NCBI GenBank assembly: GCA_964607315.1
Contig: CAZSKA010000043.1
Span: 1 to 20,447 of the forward strand
Source: JAHDFB01 sp964607315
Lineage (GTDB): Bacteria > Bacteroidota > Bacteroidia > Chitinophagales > Saprospiraceae
Reading direction: 5' to 3'
Length of the DNA: 20,447 nt
The translations under genes and the position numbers were made by a program. Under the pieces are notes generated by a model that worked only from the letters and a program-made list of their open reading frames with translations, made no database searches and was not told where the DNA came from. This document shows positions 1 through 7,177 of the stretch, in pieces. The stretch's first letter is position 1. Every line of letters starts with the position of its first letter.

Positions 1-69
1 TTATTATTTTGTTTTGCCTTAAAATGAATTAATTCAATAAATTGTCAACAGCTAGATTAAAAAGCTGCT

Positions 70-77
70 TATATTTG
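70..77 (+). promoter_or_regulatory. Candidate -7 promoter element of the small membrane protein gene
   Basis: TATATTTG is a perfect match to the Bacteroidota -7 consensus TAnnTTTG and ends 19 bases before the ATG at 97. The nearest TTG (42-44) lies 25 bases upstream, longer than the usual 17-23, so the -33 part is unconvincing. A 12-bp palindrome TGAATTAATTCA sits at 25-36. Confidence 0.35.
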
Positions 78-96
78 TGATTCTAATTAGATAAAG

Positions 97-315
97 ATGA
101 GAAAAGAAATAATTATTGTTGTAGGATTCCTACTGTTTTTACTTGGCTTTATATCATTATTTCTTTCCCTAGTTGGATTGAATTTAACTATATTTTCCTT
201 TATAGAAGATTTACCAAGTCCATTTGCATTAGTAAGTAAATTATTAATGATAATGGCTGGAGTAATTATTATCTATGTAGCTAAATTCGACCCTTCAAAA
301 GATGCTAGAAATTAG
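97..315 (+). CDS. Small two-helix membrane protein, unknown function
   Basis: A 72-residue protein I do not recognise. Two hydrophobic segments are visible, about residues 5-32 and 44-62, joined by a short loop with acidic residues and prolines. The charged tail (KFDPSKDARN) probably faces the cytoplasm. It has no catalytic motif and no lipobox. The gene has its own -7-like promoter element just upstream and converges on the enoyl-CoA hydratase gene; the two overlap by 11 bases at their 3' ends. The composition is typical of small membrane proteins in this phylum rather than of random frame, because the hydrophobic blocks are regular and the basic residues fall outside them. Confidence 0.6.
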   Translation: MRKEIIIVVGFLLFLLGFISLFLSLVGLNLTIFSFIEDLPSPFALVSKLLMIMAGVIIIYVAKFDPSKDARN

Positions 316-1075
316 GCTTTCTTTTTTCTAAAAATGCCTGAACACCTTCCTTACATTGCTCACTTCCCATAGCTCTACCAAATGCCTGTGCTTCATAAAG
401 ATATCCATCCATTTTTTCATCAAAATGTGCTCTTATACAACGGATAGTTTCCTCTATAGCTAAAGGACCTTTTTTTGCTGTTTTACCTATAATTTCTTCA
501 CACTTTGCCATAGCTTCTGCTGCCTCCAGCACATAATTTACTAAACCGTATTCTCGTGCTGTATTTGCATCAATCATGTCTGCAGTCAGAAGTAATTCTG
601 TAGCTTTTGATTTACCAATAAGTTCTATGAGTCGTTGAGTTCCGCCGTAACCAGGAATCAAGCCTAAATTTACTTCAGGCTGACTGAATCTTGCATTAGG
701 AGTTGCAATTCTCATATGACAAGCCATTGCTAATTCATTACCACCACCCAAAGAAAATCCATTTACTAAAGCAATAACTGGGACTATAAATTCTTCTATT
801 CTTGCATAAGTTTTTTGCCCAAAAAGTGAAAGGTTAATCCCATCTTCTACACTTAAAGATGGAAATTGCGTAATATCTGCGCCTGCTGCAAATGCTTTTT
901 CTCCGCTTCCTGTTATAATTACACCTTTTAAATCTTCATAATTTTTGTAATCAGTGAAGAAAAAATCGTGAAGACCTTGCATTATATCTGCATTAATAGC
1001 ATTCAATGCCTTAGGCCTGTTCAATGTGATATACGCGATTTTATTTTCAAAAGTGATTAGTAAAGCCTTGTCCAT
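305..1075 (-). CDS. Enoyl-CoA hydratase/isomerase (crotonase) family protein
   Basis: A crotonase-fold protein of 256 residues, the usual length for a monofunctional family member. It likely hydrates 2-trans-enoyl-CoA in fatty-acid or acyl-CoA catabolism in the cytoplasm. The first oxyanion-hole segment is AFAAGADI (61-68) and the second is GFSLGGGNE (106-114). Both glutamates used by enoyl-CoA hydratases are present: Glu114 in GGGNE and Glu134 in SQPEVNLG, followed by the family's PGYGGTQRL (141-149). This supports a true hydratase over an isomerase or dehalogenase, but substrate chain length cannot be read from sequence. It is a lone gene, divergent from moaC, and converges on the small membrane protein gene. 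The start MDKALLITFENKIAYITLNRP fits the family well. Confidence 0.93.
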   Translation of the reverse strand: MDKALLITFENKIAYITLNRPKALNAINADIMQGLHDFFFTDYKNYEDLKGVIITGSGEKAFAAGADITQFPSLSVEDGINLSLFGQKTYARIEEFIVPVIALVNGFSLGGGNELAMACHMRIATPNARFSQPEVNLGLIPGYGGTQRLIELIGKSKATELLLTADMIDANTAREYGLVNYVLEAAEAMAKCEEIIGKTAKKGPLAIEETIRCIRAHFDEKMDGYLYEAQAFGRAMGSEQCKEGVQAFLEKRKPNF

Positions 1076-1169
1076 TTTTTGTTGAAATTTTAAGTAAAGT
1101 TAGTTTTTATATTTAAATAAATATAATATGATCTACAATGTTTAATCTGTCCTTTTAAACAAAGCTTTG

Positions 1170-1177
1170 TACTTTTG
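1170..1177 (+). promoter_or_regulatory. Candidate -7 promoter element of the moaC operon
   Basis: TACTTTTG matches TAnnTTTG and lies 33 bases before the moaC ATG, in the 135-base divergent region between the crotonase gene and moaC. No good TTG is found at the expected -33 distance, so this is tentative. Confidence 0.3.
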
Positions 1178-1210
1178 ATTTATATATAGCACAAACTAAA
1201 ATTACTGCCT

Positions 1211-1696
1211 ATGTCTAAGTGGAATCATTTAACTCCTGATGGAAACCCTCAAATGGTTGATGTTTCAGATAAAAATGTCACTACTCGACAAGCTATTGCA
1301 AAAAGCTCTGTTATTTTACCGAGTCATGTTTTTGAAAAATTGCAAGCTCAGGACTTCACAACAAAGAAAGGTTCTGTTTTTCAGACAGCTATTCTCGCAG
1401 GAATAATGGCGGTAAAGAAAACATCACAACTTATTCCACTTTGCCATCCATTGCCACTTAGTAAATGTAGTGTAGAAATAGAGCCAGGTGAACATAATAC
1501 CATTCACATTACTTGCATTGCAAAAGTCGATGGAAAAACGGGTGTTGAAATGGAAGCCTTGACTGGCGCAAGTGTTGCAGCTTTAACTATCTATGACATG
1601 TGCAAAGCGCATTCTCACGATATCGTTATTAATAACACTTGCTTAGTTCAAAAATCAGGAGGAAAGTCTGATTTCAATAGAGATGAAAAAGCCTAA
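1211..1696 (+). CDS. moaC: Cyclic pyranopterin monophosphate synthase MoaC
   Basis: MoaC converts the 3',8-cyclo-dihydro-GTP made by MoaA into cyclic pyranopterin monophosphate, step 1b of Moco synthesis. At 161 residues it has the normal length. Signatures seen are MVDVS (15-19), LIPLCHPLPL (74-83, with His79), GVEMEALTGAS (111-121) and YDMCKA (128-133). Asp129 and Lys132 match the catalytic Asp/Lys pair of E. coli MoaC, and KSGGKS closes the domain. It is the first gene of a three-gene operon. Its last 14 bases overlap the longest reading of the next gene, which implies translational coupling. MoaA lies in a separate unit about 3.2 kb downstream, so the two step-1 enzymes are not co-transcribed here. 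Confidence 0.96.
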   Translation: MSKWNHLTPDGNPQMVDVSDKNVTTRQAIAKSSVILPSHVFEKLQAQDFTTKKGSVFQTAILAGIMAVKKTSQLIPLCHPLPLSKCSVEIEPGEHNTIHITCIAKVDGKTGVEMEALTGASVAALTIYDMCKAHSHDIVINNTCLVQKSGGKSDFNRDEKA

Positions 1697-2288
1697 AATG
1701 AAAATTGCTGCAATAGTCTTATCAGCAGGTGCATCTACTAGGATGACTGGATACAAGCAATTACTTCAATATAAAGGAGCTCCTTTTTTACAGCGACTTT
1801 TCAAAACCCTAGAGACTATTAATCTAGAAAAAATCATTTGTGTAACTGGTGAATTACACCAGGAGCTCATCGATCTTTCATCTTCAAAAAACATATCTTT
1901 CGTAAGGAACATAAACTATAAAAATGGAATGCTTTCTACTATCCAATTGGGACTTTCAGAAATTATACAAGAAGAAAATTATGATGCAGTTCTGATTTGC
2001 TTAAGTGATCAACCTTTAATTCCCCTTGCCCATTATGAGCGTATTATTAAAGAGGCAGAAGAATCTGACAAAACCATTATATGCTCGTCTTACAACGAAA
2101 CTTTTGGGCCACCTTTACTATTTAAAACAGAGCATTACAATGAAATTTTACAACTGCAAGGAAAATCAGCTAAACCATTTATAAAGAAAAACAAATCAGA
2201 AGTGCATTTTATCGATTGTGATGAAGCAGGAAAAGATATTGATACAGATGAAGACTATCAAAAATTAATAGAGTTTGATGGAAAATAG
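1683..2288 (+). CDS. mocA: MocA-like molybdopterin nucleotidyltransferase (probably CTP:molybdopterin cytidylyltransferase)
   Basis: An NTP-transferase of 201 residues. The nucleotide-binding signature LSAGASTRMTGYKQLL (13-28) is followed by NGMLSTIQLGL, DQPL and GPPLLF, the pattern of the MocA branch rather than GTP-using MobA (which has LAGG and PLAG motifs). It would attach CMP to Moco for xanthine dehydrogenase or aldehyde oxidase type enzymes, which agrees with xdhC in the same block. Nucleotide choice (CTP or GTP) is inferred, not proven. The long start at 1683 overlaps moaC by 14 bases; an in-frame ATG at 1698 (MKIAAIVLSAG) one base after the moaC stop is an equally good, perhaps better, start. 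The 3' end overlaps the next gene. Confidence 0.85.
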   Translation: MKKPKMKIAAIVLSAGASTRMTGYKQLLQYKGAPFLQRLFKTLETINLEKIICVTGELHQELIDLSSSKNISFVRNINYKNGMLSTIQLGLSEIIQEENYDAVLICLSDQPLIPLAHYERIIKEAEESDKTIICSSYNETFGPPLLFKTEHYNEILQLQGKSAKPFIKKNKSEVHFIDCDEAGKDIDTDEDYQKLIEFDGK

Positions 2289-3336
2289 ATATATACGACA
2301 TATTCTTTTAGACAAGATTGGAGAGGAAGGCCAAAAGAAACTATCAGTTCAAACACTTGCTATAGTGGGATGTGGTGGATTAGGAAACATAGCTGCTGCT
2401 TATCTTGCTGGTGCAGGAATAGGAGAATTGATTCTTATTGATGGTGACCGTCCAGACATTACAAATGTGCATCGACAAATTCTATATACAGGTAAGGAAA
2501 CAGCTAGTAAATCCAGAGCACTCCAACTTAAATTAGCAGAATTAAATCCTGAGATAAAATACACCGTTCACGAAGAACGTCTTTCAAAAGAAAATTGTGA
2601 ACGGATTCTTCAAGATGCAGATCTGGTTTTAGAATGTACTGATGATCCTATATGCAAATATCTTGTCAATGACTTCTGCGTACTAGAGAATATTCCCATG
2701 ATTTATGGTGCAATTCATAAGTATGAAGGTTATGTTTCTGTTTTTAGAAACTTGGAGGAAAATGACATTCACTTGAGAGACATCTTCCCACAACCAGATC
2801 TTAATATTCCTAGCTGTTCTGAAGTTGGAGTATTAAGTACTATTGCGGGAATGATCGGTCTTATGCAAGCTAACGAAGCTTTAAAGTTCATTCTTAAAAT
2901 AGGTGAAACATTGGAAGGTAAACTACTGACATACAATGTTCTAACTTACAATCAAATGAAACTTTCTTTACAAAAATCTTGGACAGAAGATATAGAAGAA
3001 TTATGGGAAACGACTGATTATACCCCATTAGATTGTTTAATAATTCCTGAATTAGCTTGGTCGGATGCAAGAGAAAGTAGAGCTAATTATAACTGGATTT
3101 CTATAATGACTAAAGCTGAACATCATAGTATTTGCGATCTGGCAACTAATCATTCCATATCAGATTTAGATGAAATCGTGAAAATATCGGAAGAAAAACC
3201 TACTATTATTTACTGTAGATCAGGAGCAAAATCAAAAGCATTTATTGGCCAATTATTAAATACTCATCCTTATTTAGAGCTTTATAATTTAGCTGGCGGA
3301 TATATGCAATATCAGAAAGAATCAAGTTCTGATTAG
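2278..3336 (+). CDS. moeB: MoeB/ThiF-type E1-like adenylyltransferase fused to a rhodanese domain
   Basis: It activates the C-terminal glycine of the sulfur carrier MoaD by adenylation and probably supplies the sulfur through its own rhodanese domain, as in MoeZ and eukaryotic MOCS3. Numbering is from the TTG at 2275; the ATG at 2278 is preferred because it begins MENRYIRHILL, as in the family. The E1 domain covers about 1-235: GCGGLG nucleotide loop (32-37), LIDGD (54-58), HRQ (66-68), CTDD (121-124) and the crossover Cys181 in SCSEVGVL. The rhodanese domain covers about 265-353, with active-site loop CRSGAKS (314-320). The two CxxC pairs that bind structural zinc in E. coli MoeB are absent: RDIFPQ replaces the first region and no pair follows. 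It overlaps the preceding gene by 11 bases. MoaD and MoaE lie in the convergent unit next door. Confidence 0.92.
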   Translation: MENRYIRHILLDKIGEEGQKKLSVQTLAIVGCGGLGNIAAAYLAGAGIGELILIDGDRPDITNVHRQILYTGKETASKSRALQLKLAELNPEIKYTVHEERLSKENCERILQDADLVLECTDDPICKYLVNDFCVLENIPMIYGAIHKYEGYVSVFRNLEENDIHLRDIFPQPDLNIPSCSEVGVLSTIAGMIGLMQANEALKFILKIGETLEGKLLTYNVLTYNQMKLSLQKSWTEDIEELWETTDYTPLDCLIIPELAWSDARESRANYNWISIMTKAEHHSICDLATNHSISDLDEIVKISEEKPTIIYCRSGAKSKAFIGQLLNTHPYLELYNLAGGYMQYQKESSSD

Positions 3337-3341
3337 TTTTT

Positions 3342-3358
3342 TTTGGGTTAACCCCAAA
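3342..3358. repeat. Intergenic palindrome, TTTGGG family, copy 1
   Basis: TTTGGGTTAACCCCAAA is a near-perfect palindrome with GGGTTAACCC at its core, starting six bases after the stop of the MoeB-rhodanese gene. The T-run lies before it rather than after it, so it is not a canonical intrinsic terminator on the + strand. Confidence 0.6.
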
Positions 3359-3388
3359 GAGGTTAAAGCTTAGCAAAAAGGTAAAGGG

Positions 3389-3403
3389 AGCACGGTGCTT
3401 TTT
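3389..3403 (+). terminator. Possible intrinsic terminator of the moaC operon
   Basis: AGCAC-G-GTGCT (3389-3399) is a short hairpin followed by TTTTC. The stem can be extended by G-T pairs to the preceding GGG. It sits between convergent operons, where a terminator is expected, but the one-base loop is tight. Confidence 0.4.
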
Positions 3404-3404
3404 C

Positions 3405-3422
3405 TTTGGGCCCCAGCCCAAA
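3405..3422. repeat. Intergenic palindrome, TTTGGG family, copy 2
   Basis: TTTGGGC-CCCA-GCCCAAA has perfect 7-bp arms and a 4-base loop, eight bases before the moaE stop codon in the convergent region. Together with copy 1 it brackets the small hairpin at 3389-3399. Confidence 0.6.
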
Positions 3423-3430
3423 ATAAAAAA

Positions 3431-3859
3431 TCAAGGTCTTGCATTGACCCAATAACTTCCATTAGAAAGAAATTCTTTTTTCCAAATAGGAACGTCTTTT
3501 TTTAGATTATCAATAATATATTCACAAGCTTGAAATGCTGCTTTTCTATGTTTACAAGAAACGGTAATTATTACTGCAATTTCTGTAATAGCTACCTTCC
3601 CTACTCTATGATGAATACATACTTTACTTGCTCCAAAAGTTGATTTCGCATCATTAGCTATTTTTTCTAACTCTGCTATAGCCATAGGTTCGTAGCATTC
3701 AAAATCTAGATGCGTAATTTCTTCTCCTTTATTCCATTGACGAACTGTACCTACGAAAGCATTTATTCCCCCACAAGCAGGTTCTACTGCATATTGGTAG
3801 CAATGATCAAGATCTAGTTCTTGTTCTGAAATTTTTATTTCTATTGAATTATCCACCAC
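3431..3859 (-). CDS. moaE: Molybdopterin synthase catalytic subunit MoaE
   Basis: MoaE is the large subunit of molybdopterin synthase, which transfers sulfur from thiocarboxylated MoaD to cPMP. At 142 residues it has the family length. Family signatures are GGINAFVGTVR, YEPMA, HRVGKV, SCKHRKAAFQACEYIID, the lysine-rich LKKDVPIWKKE that carries the catalytic lysines, and YWVNARP at the C-terminus. It is the last gene of the - strand unit transporter-moaD-moaE and overlaps moaD by 11 bases, as expected for two subunits of one heterotetramer. It converges on the MoeB-rhodanese gene. Confidence 0.96.
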   Translation of the reverse strand: MVDNSIEIKISEQELDLDHCYQYAVEPACGGINAFVGTVRQWNKGEEITHLDFECYEPMAIAELEKIANDAKSTFGASKVCIHHRVGKVAITEIAVIITVSCKHRKAAFQACEYIIDNLKKDVPIWKKEFLSNGSYWVNARP

Positions 3860-4085
3860 TAACAGGAGGTATTATAGCAATCTCATCAGTAGACGAAATG
3901 GCATCGGTTTCATTGGCAAAAGCCTGATTAACAGCCACTCTAAAAGCCGTATATTCTTTAAATTCTGGATAAGCATCCGTCAGATAGTTACGCAAGGATT
4001 CTACAGAATTCACATGGGAAGCATCCAATTCAACGGATGAACCTCCTATAATATCTTTAGCTATGCCAAAACATAATACTTTCAT
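3849..4085 (-). CDS. moaD: Molybdopterin synthase sulfur-carrier subunit MoaD
   Basis: A 78-residue ubiquitin-like protein ending in PPVSGG. The C-terminal Gly-Gly is adenylated by MoeB, converted to a thiocarboxylate and inserted into the MoaE active site. The N-terminal MKVLCFGIAKDIIG and the IIPPVSGG tail are both typical. It starts one base after the stop of the TauE/SafE-type transporter gene and overlaps moaE by 11 bases, so all three are almost certainly on one transcript. Another MoaD-like carrier elsewhere in the genome (for example for thiamine) cannot be excluded, but this one is placed for molybdopterin synthase. Confidence 0.95.
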   Translation of the reverse strand: MKVLCFGIAKDIIGGSSVELDASHVNSVESLRNYLTDAYPEFKEYTAFRVAVNQAFANETDAISSTDEIAIIPPVSGG

Positions 4086-4086
4086 A

Positions 4087-4827
4087 TTAAAAAAGATGTT
4101 CTACAAATAATCTAACTGCTACTATAAGAATTACAAAGGCAGTAATTTGTTTGACAAATCTAGGAGAAAATTTCAGAATGGTCGACCTTACACCAATTTG
4201 ACCACCTAAAAAGACACAAAACAGCAAGGGCAACAGCTGAGACCATTGGATGGAAAACCCATAAGTGGAAACCTGCCCAATCAATCCAGCACTAGAATTC
4301 AAAAGAATAAAAACAGCGGCGGTTGCGGCAATAATTTTGGGCTTACCCCAACGAGAAATATGAAGAATAGGTGAAAGAAATATTCCACCACCAATCCCTA
4401 CAATTCCCGATAAAAAACCTATTCCTCCCCCTATTAGAGCATTGGAAAAACGAGGCAATTGTCTTGATTCCTTCACCTGTCCAAAAAACATAACAAGTGA
4501 TGCAAGTAAGAGCGAAAATCCCAAAATAATGAAAAACGTTTGTTGCGAAAGTCTAAACCTTCCACCCAAATAAGCTAATGGAACACTAAGAATTATCAAA
4601 GGAATTATTCGCCTCCAATTTATTTCAAGATGTTTGGCAAATAAAAAAGTAGATCCTAAAACAACAGTTATGTTGCAACACAGTGCAATTATTTTTAAAT
4701 CTGTAAAATCCAAATTCATCAAACTTAAGACAGCTAAATAGCTTGATCCACCACCAAAGCCTGCTGAAGAATAGACAGCAGCAATGACAAAGAACAATAA
4801 GCAAAGCAAGATTATTTCTTGACCCAT
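4087..4827 (-). CDS. TSUP family (TauE/SafE-type) membrane transporter
   Basis: A 246-residue polytopic membrane protein with about eight hydrophobic segments in two halves. Each half opens with the family's glycine-rich signature: SSAGFGGGSSYLAVLSL (about 20-36) and GIGFLSGIVGIGGGIFLSPIL (about 135-155). The conserved RWGKPKIIAATAAVFILLNS follows the second. Characterised TSUP proteins carry sulfite, sulfoacetate and other sulfur oxyanions, so moving a sulfur compound linked to molybdopterin sulfuration or a sulfite-related molybdoenzyme is possible; molybdate import is another possibility. Both are inference from its place as first gene of the unit with moaD and moaE. A -7-like element (TACATTTG on the - strand) lies 18 bases before the ATG. 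Confidence 0.88.
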   Translation of the reverse strand: MGQEIILLCLLFFVIAAVYSSAGFGGGSSYLAVLSLMNLDFTDLKIIALCCNITVVLGSTFLFAKHLEINWRRIIPLIILSVPLAYLGGRFRLSQQTFFIILGFSLLLASLVMFFGQVKESRQLPRFSNALIGGGIGFLSGIVGIGGGIFLSPILHISRWGKPKIIAATAAVFILLNSSAGLIGQVSTYGFSIQWSQLLPLLFCVFLGGQIGVRSTILKFSPRFVKQITAFVILIVAVRLFVEHLF

Positions 4828-4845
4828 TTAGTTGGATTGAAAAAT

Positions 4846-4853
4846 CAAATGTA
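4846..4853 (-). promoter_or_regulatory. Candidate -7 promoter element, transporter-moaD-moaE unit
   Basis: On the - strand this reads TACATTTG, a perfect TAnnTTTG match, 18 bases before the transporter ATG. It faces away from the similar element of moaA at 4873-4880. No clear -33 TTG is present. Confidence 0.4.
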
Positions 4854-4872
4854 GCGAATTCACTTGAAATGC

Positions 4873-4880
4873 TATATTTG
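4873..4880 (+). promoter_or_regulatory. Candidate -7 promoter element, moaA-moeA unit
   Basis: TATATTTG is a perfect TAnnTTTG match in the 96-base divergent region between the transporter gene and moaA. It pairs head-away with the - strand element 19 bases to its left. No clear -33 TTG is present. Confidence 0.4.
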
Positions 4881-4923
4881 ATGTATTTATAAAATGAACT
4901 TTTAAATAGAATTTACATTCTTA

Positions 4924-5934
4924 TTGTTTAAAATCTCTACATTGTTAAAAGACTCACATAATAGAATTATTGATTATTTGCGGATTGCTATCACTGACAA
5001 ATGCAATCTGAGATGTCAATATTGTATGCCAGCAGAAGGCATAGACTATGTAAAGCAGGCTGAGCTTCTGACATATGAAGAAATTCTTCGAATCGTTTCT
5101 GTAGTTGCAAAAGTAGGAGTCAAAAAAATTCGAATTACAGGAGGTGAGCCTTTTCTAAGAAAAGATCTACCCTATTTGATAAAGTCTATTAGCGAAATTA
5201 ACGGAATAGAGAAAATTGCTATCACAACTAATGCAACAATTTGTAAAAAGTATGTCGATGAATTAATCCCTTATGGATTGACAGAATGGAATGTTAGTAT
5301 AGATTCATTAGACAAAGAGCGATTTTTTGAAATTACAAGAAGAAATGAATATGATACCGTTATAGATTGTATCAATTACCTAAAAAATCACCCAAAGATC
5401 AATCTCAAGCTAAATACTGTGGTTATGGAACATCATAACATTGATGATATAGTTTCACTTGTAGAGTTGACAAAATCTGATGATTTATCTGTTCGTTTTA
5501 TAGAAGAAATGCCGTTTAATGGTTCTGGAAATGAACAAGTGGAATTAAAATGGAACTATAAAGCAATTCTAAATCATATAGAATCACATTTTGGGAAAAC
5601 GATAAAGATTCCAGACCCTAAAAACAGCACTTCATTTAATTATCAGGTTGAAGGATATAAGGGAAGTTTTGGTGTAATTCCAGCTTTCACTCGATCTTTT
5701 TGTGGTTCATGTAATCGTTTAAGGATGACTCCAGTAGGAATTATCAAAACCTGTCTTTACGACAAAGGCACATTCAATGTAAAGAAAATGATTCGAGCTG
5801 GAGCGACCGATGCTCATATAAGAACAGCAATTCAAGAAGCGATAAAATACAAATCAAAGGATGGATTTGAGGCAGATAGAAAGAGAAGAGGAGGAAATTC
5901 ATCATTATTATCAATGGCACAAATAGGAGGATGA
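4924..5934 (+). CDS. moaA: GTP 3',8-cyclase MoaA (radical SAM)
   Basis: It catalyses the radical S-adenosylmethionine rearrangement of GTP to 3',8-cyclo-dihydro-GTP, the first committed Moco step. The N-terminal 4Fe-4S site is CNLRCQYC (Cys27, Cys31, Cys34) and is followed by ITGGEPFLRKDL. The C-terminal GTP-binding cluster is CGSCNRL with a third Cys 13 residues later in IKTCLY. The chain ends in QIGG, the conserved Gly-Gly tail needed for activity. At 336 residues the length is normal. There is no ATG between the in-frame stop at 4903-4905 and the family's N-terminus, so initiation must be non-ATG: TTG at 4924 or TTG at 4942 (LLKDSHNR). The stop overlaps the moeA start as ATGA, showing tight coupling. 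Confidence 0.95.
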   Translation: MFKISTLLKDSHNRIIDYLRIAITDKCNLRCQYCMPAEGIDYVKQAELLTYEEILRIVSVVAKVGVKKIRITGGEPFLRKDLPYLIKSISEINGIEKIAITTNATICKKYVDELIPYGLTEWNVSIDSLDKERFFEITRRNEYDTVIDCINYLKNHPKINLKLNTVVMEHHNIDDIVSLVELTKSDDLSVRFIEEMPFNGSGNEQVELKWNYKAILNHIESHFGKTIKIPDPKNSTSFNYQVEGYKGSFGVIPAFTRSFCGSCNRLRMTPVGIIKTCLYDKGTFNVKKMIRAGATDAHIRTAIQEAIKYKSKDGFEADRKRRGGNSSLLSMAQIGG

Positions 5935-7133
5935 TAACTGTACAAGAAGCAATGGAGTTTATCTCAAAACAAGTTCAAGATTACGGTAGTGAGATGATAG
6001 ATTTAGAAGTTGCAAGAGGCAGGATATTAAGTGAAGATTTAGTCGCAGATAGAGACTATCCGCCTTTCGATCGAGTTACGATGGATGGAATTTGTATTAA
6101 TTATTCAGCTTATAAAGCAGGTAAAAGAAGCTTCAAAATAGAATCCATAGCCGCAGCAGGTTCACCGTTTCAAACATTGATCAATGACACAAATTGTATA
6201 GAAGTCATGACTGGAGCTGGCATGCCTTCAGGTGCTGATACCGTGATAAAATATGAAGAGTTAGATATTGACGAAGAAACGAACACAGCACGTCTTCACA
6301 AAAATATAGAAGTAACCTTCAAACAAAATATTCATTTTCAAGGAAGTGATCATAAAGGTGGCAAGATCTTATTAAAAAAAGGAACTAGGTTAAGGCCAAG
6401 TGATATAGGAATTGCTGCCAGTTTAGGACATGCACAAATATCAGTTAACAAGGTACCAAAAGCCGCAATCATTTCTACCGGTGACGAACTTGTAGACATA
6501 GATAAAACTCCCCTTCCGCATCAAATTAGAAAATCAAATGTGTATACCATTAAATCACGTCTTGAACAATATGCAATAGAGGCAGATTTATTCCACTTAA
6601 TTGATGAGAAGGAAGCAATACGGTCAAGTTTAGTTCAGATCATAGAAGATTACGAAGTCGTGATATTGTCAGGAGGTGTTTCAAAGGGTAAATTCGATTA
6701 TATTCCTGAAATTCTTACTGAGTTAGGTGTTGTAAAGGATTTTCATAAAATCAAACAAAGACCAGGTAAGCCATTTTGGTTTGGACGAACAGAGGATACA
6801 ATAATATTTGCATTACCAGGAAACCCTGTCTCATCTTTTGTTTGCACTAAGAAATACATAGAACATTGGCTGTGTCAATCCTTGGGAATCAATAGGAAAT
6901 TAGTTTATGTTGAATTGGCTGAAGACGTTCTTTTTAGTCCTGATCTTCATTATTTCTTAGAAGTGGAAATAGAGTATACATCAGATGCAAAAATACTTGC
7001 ACATCCTAGAAAAGGAAATGGCTCAGGTGATTTTGTAAATCTTACAAGAGCTCAAGCATTTATGGAGTTGCCAAGAGGCAAAAACACGTTCAAAGCAGGC
7101 GAGATTTATCCAATATTATTTTTCGACAATTAA
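5931..7133 (+). CDS. moeA: Molybdopterin molybdenumtransferase MoeA
   Basis: MoeA inserts molybdate into adenylylated molybdopterin. At 400 residues it is full length with the usual domain order. Seen motifs are YPPFDRVTMDG (43-53, with Asp52 matching the conserved active-site aspartate), MTGAGMPSGADTVIKYEE (93-110), IISTGDEL (180-187), ILSGGVSKGKFDYI (245-258, with Asp256), KQRPGKPFWFG and FALPGNPVSSFV. VTMDG replaces the commoner SAMDG. It is translationally coupled to moaA by an ATGA overlap. The partner that adenylates molybdopterin (MogA or MoaB) is not in the window. The last 20 bases of the gene are repeated exactly 44 bases downstream, at the end of xdhC. Confidence 0.95.
   Translation: MITVQEAMEFISKQVQDYGSEMIDLEVARGRILSEDLVADRDYPPFDRVTMDGICINYSAYKAGKRSFKIESIAAAGSPFQTLINDTNCIEVMTGAGMPSGADTVIKYEELDIDEETNTARLHKNIEVTFKQNIHFQGSDHKGGKILLKKGTRLRPSDIGIAASLGHAQISVNKVPKAAIISTGDELVDIDKTPLPHQIRKSNVYTIKSRLEQYAIEADLFHLIDEKEAIRSSLVQIIEDYEVVILSGGVSKGKFDYIPEILTELGVVKDFHKIKQRPGKPFWFGRTEDTIIFALPGNPVSSFVCTKKYIEHWLCQSLGINRKLVYVELAEDVLFSPDLHYFLEVEIEYTSDAKILAHPRKGNGSGDFVNLTRAQAFMELPRGKNTFKAGEIYPILFFDN
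7114..7133 (+). repeat. 20-bp direct repeat, copy 1 (3' end of moeA)
   Basis: TATTATTTTTCGACAATTAA forms the last codons and stop of moeA. An identical copy is at 7158-7177. Flanking bases differ on both sides, so the identity is exactly 20 bp. Confidence 0.9.
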
Positions 7134-7157
7134 GAGTATTTGCTTCTTTTCACTTTC

Positions 7158-7177
7158 TATTATTTTTCGACAATTAA
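7158..7177 (+). repeat. 20-bp direct repeat, copy 2 (3' end of xdhC)
   Basis: An exact copy of the moeA tail in the same orientation, 24 bases further on. It contains the stop codon of xdhC, which reads the other strand, so one 20-mer supplies the end of two convergent genes. Confidence 0.9.

Noticed and set aside
4335..4351. TTTTGGGCTTACCCCAA, similar to the dispersed palindrome
   Set aside because: It lies inside the transporter gene and encodes the conserved RWGKPKI segment, so similarity is best explained by protein constraint.
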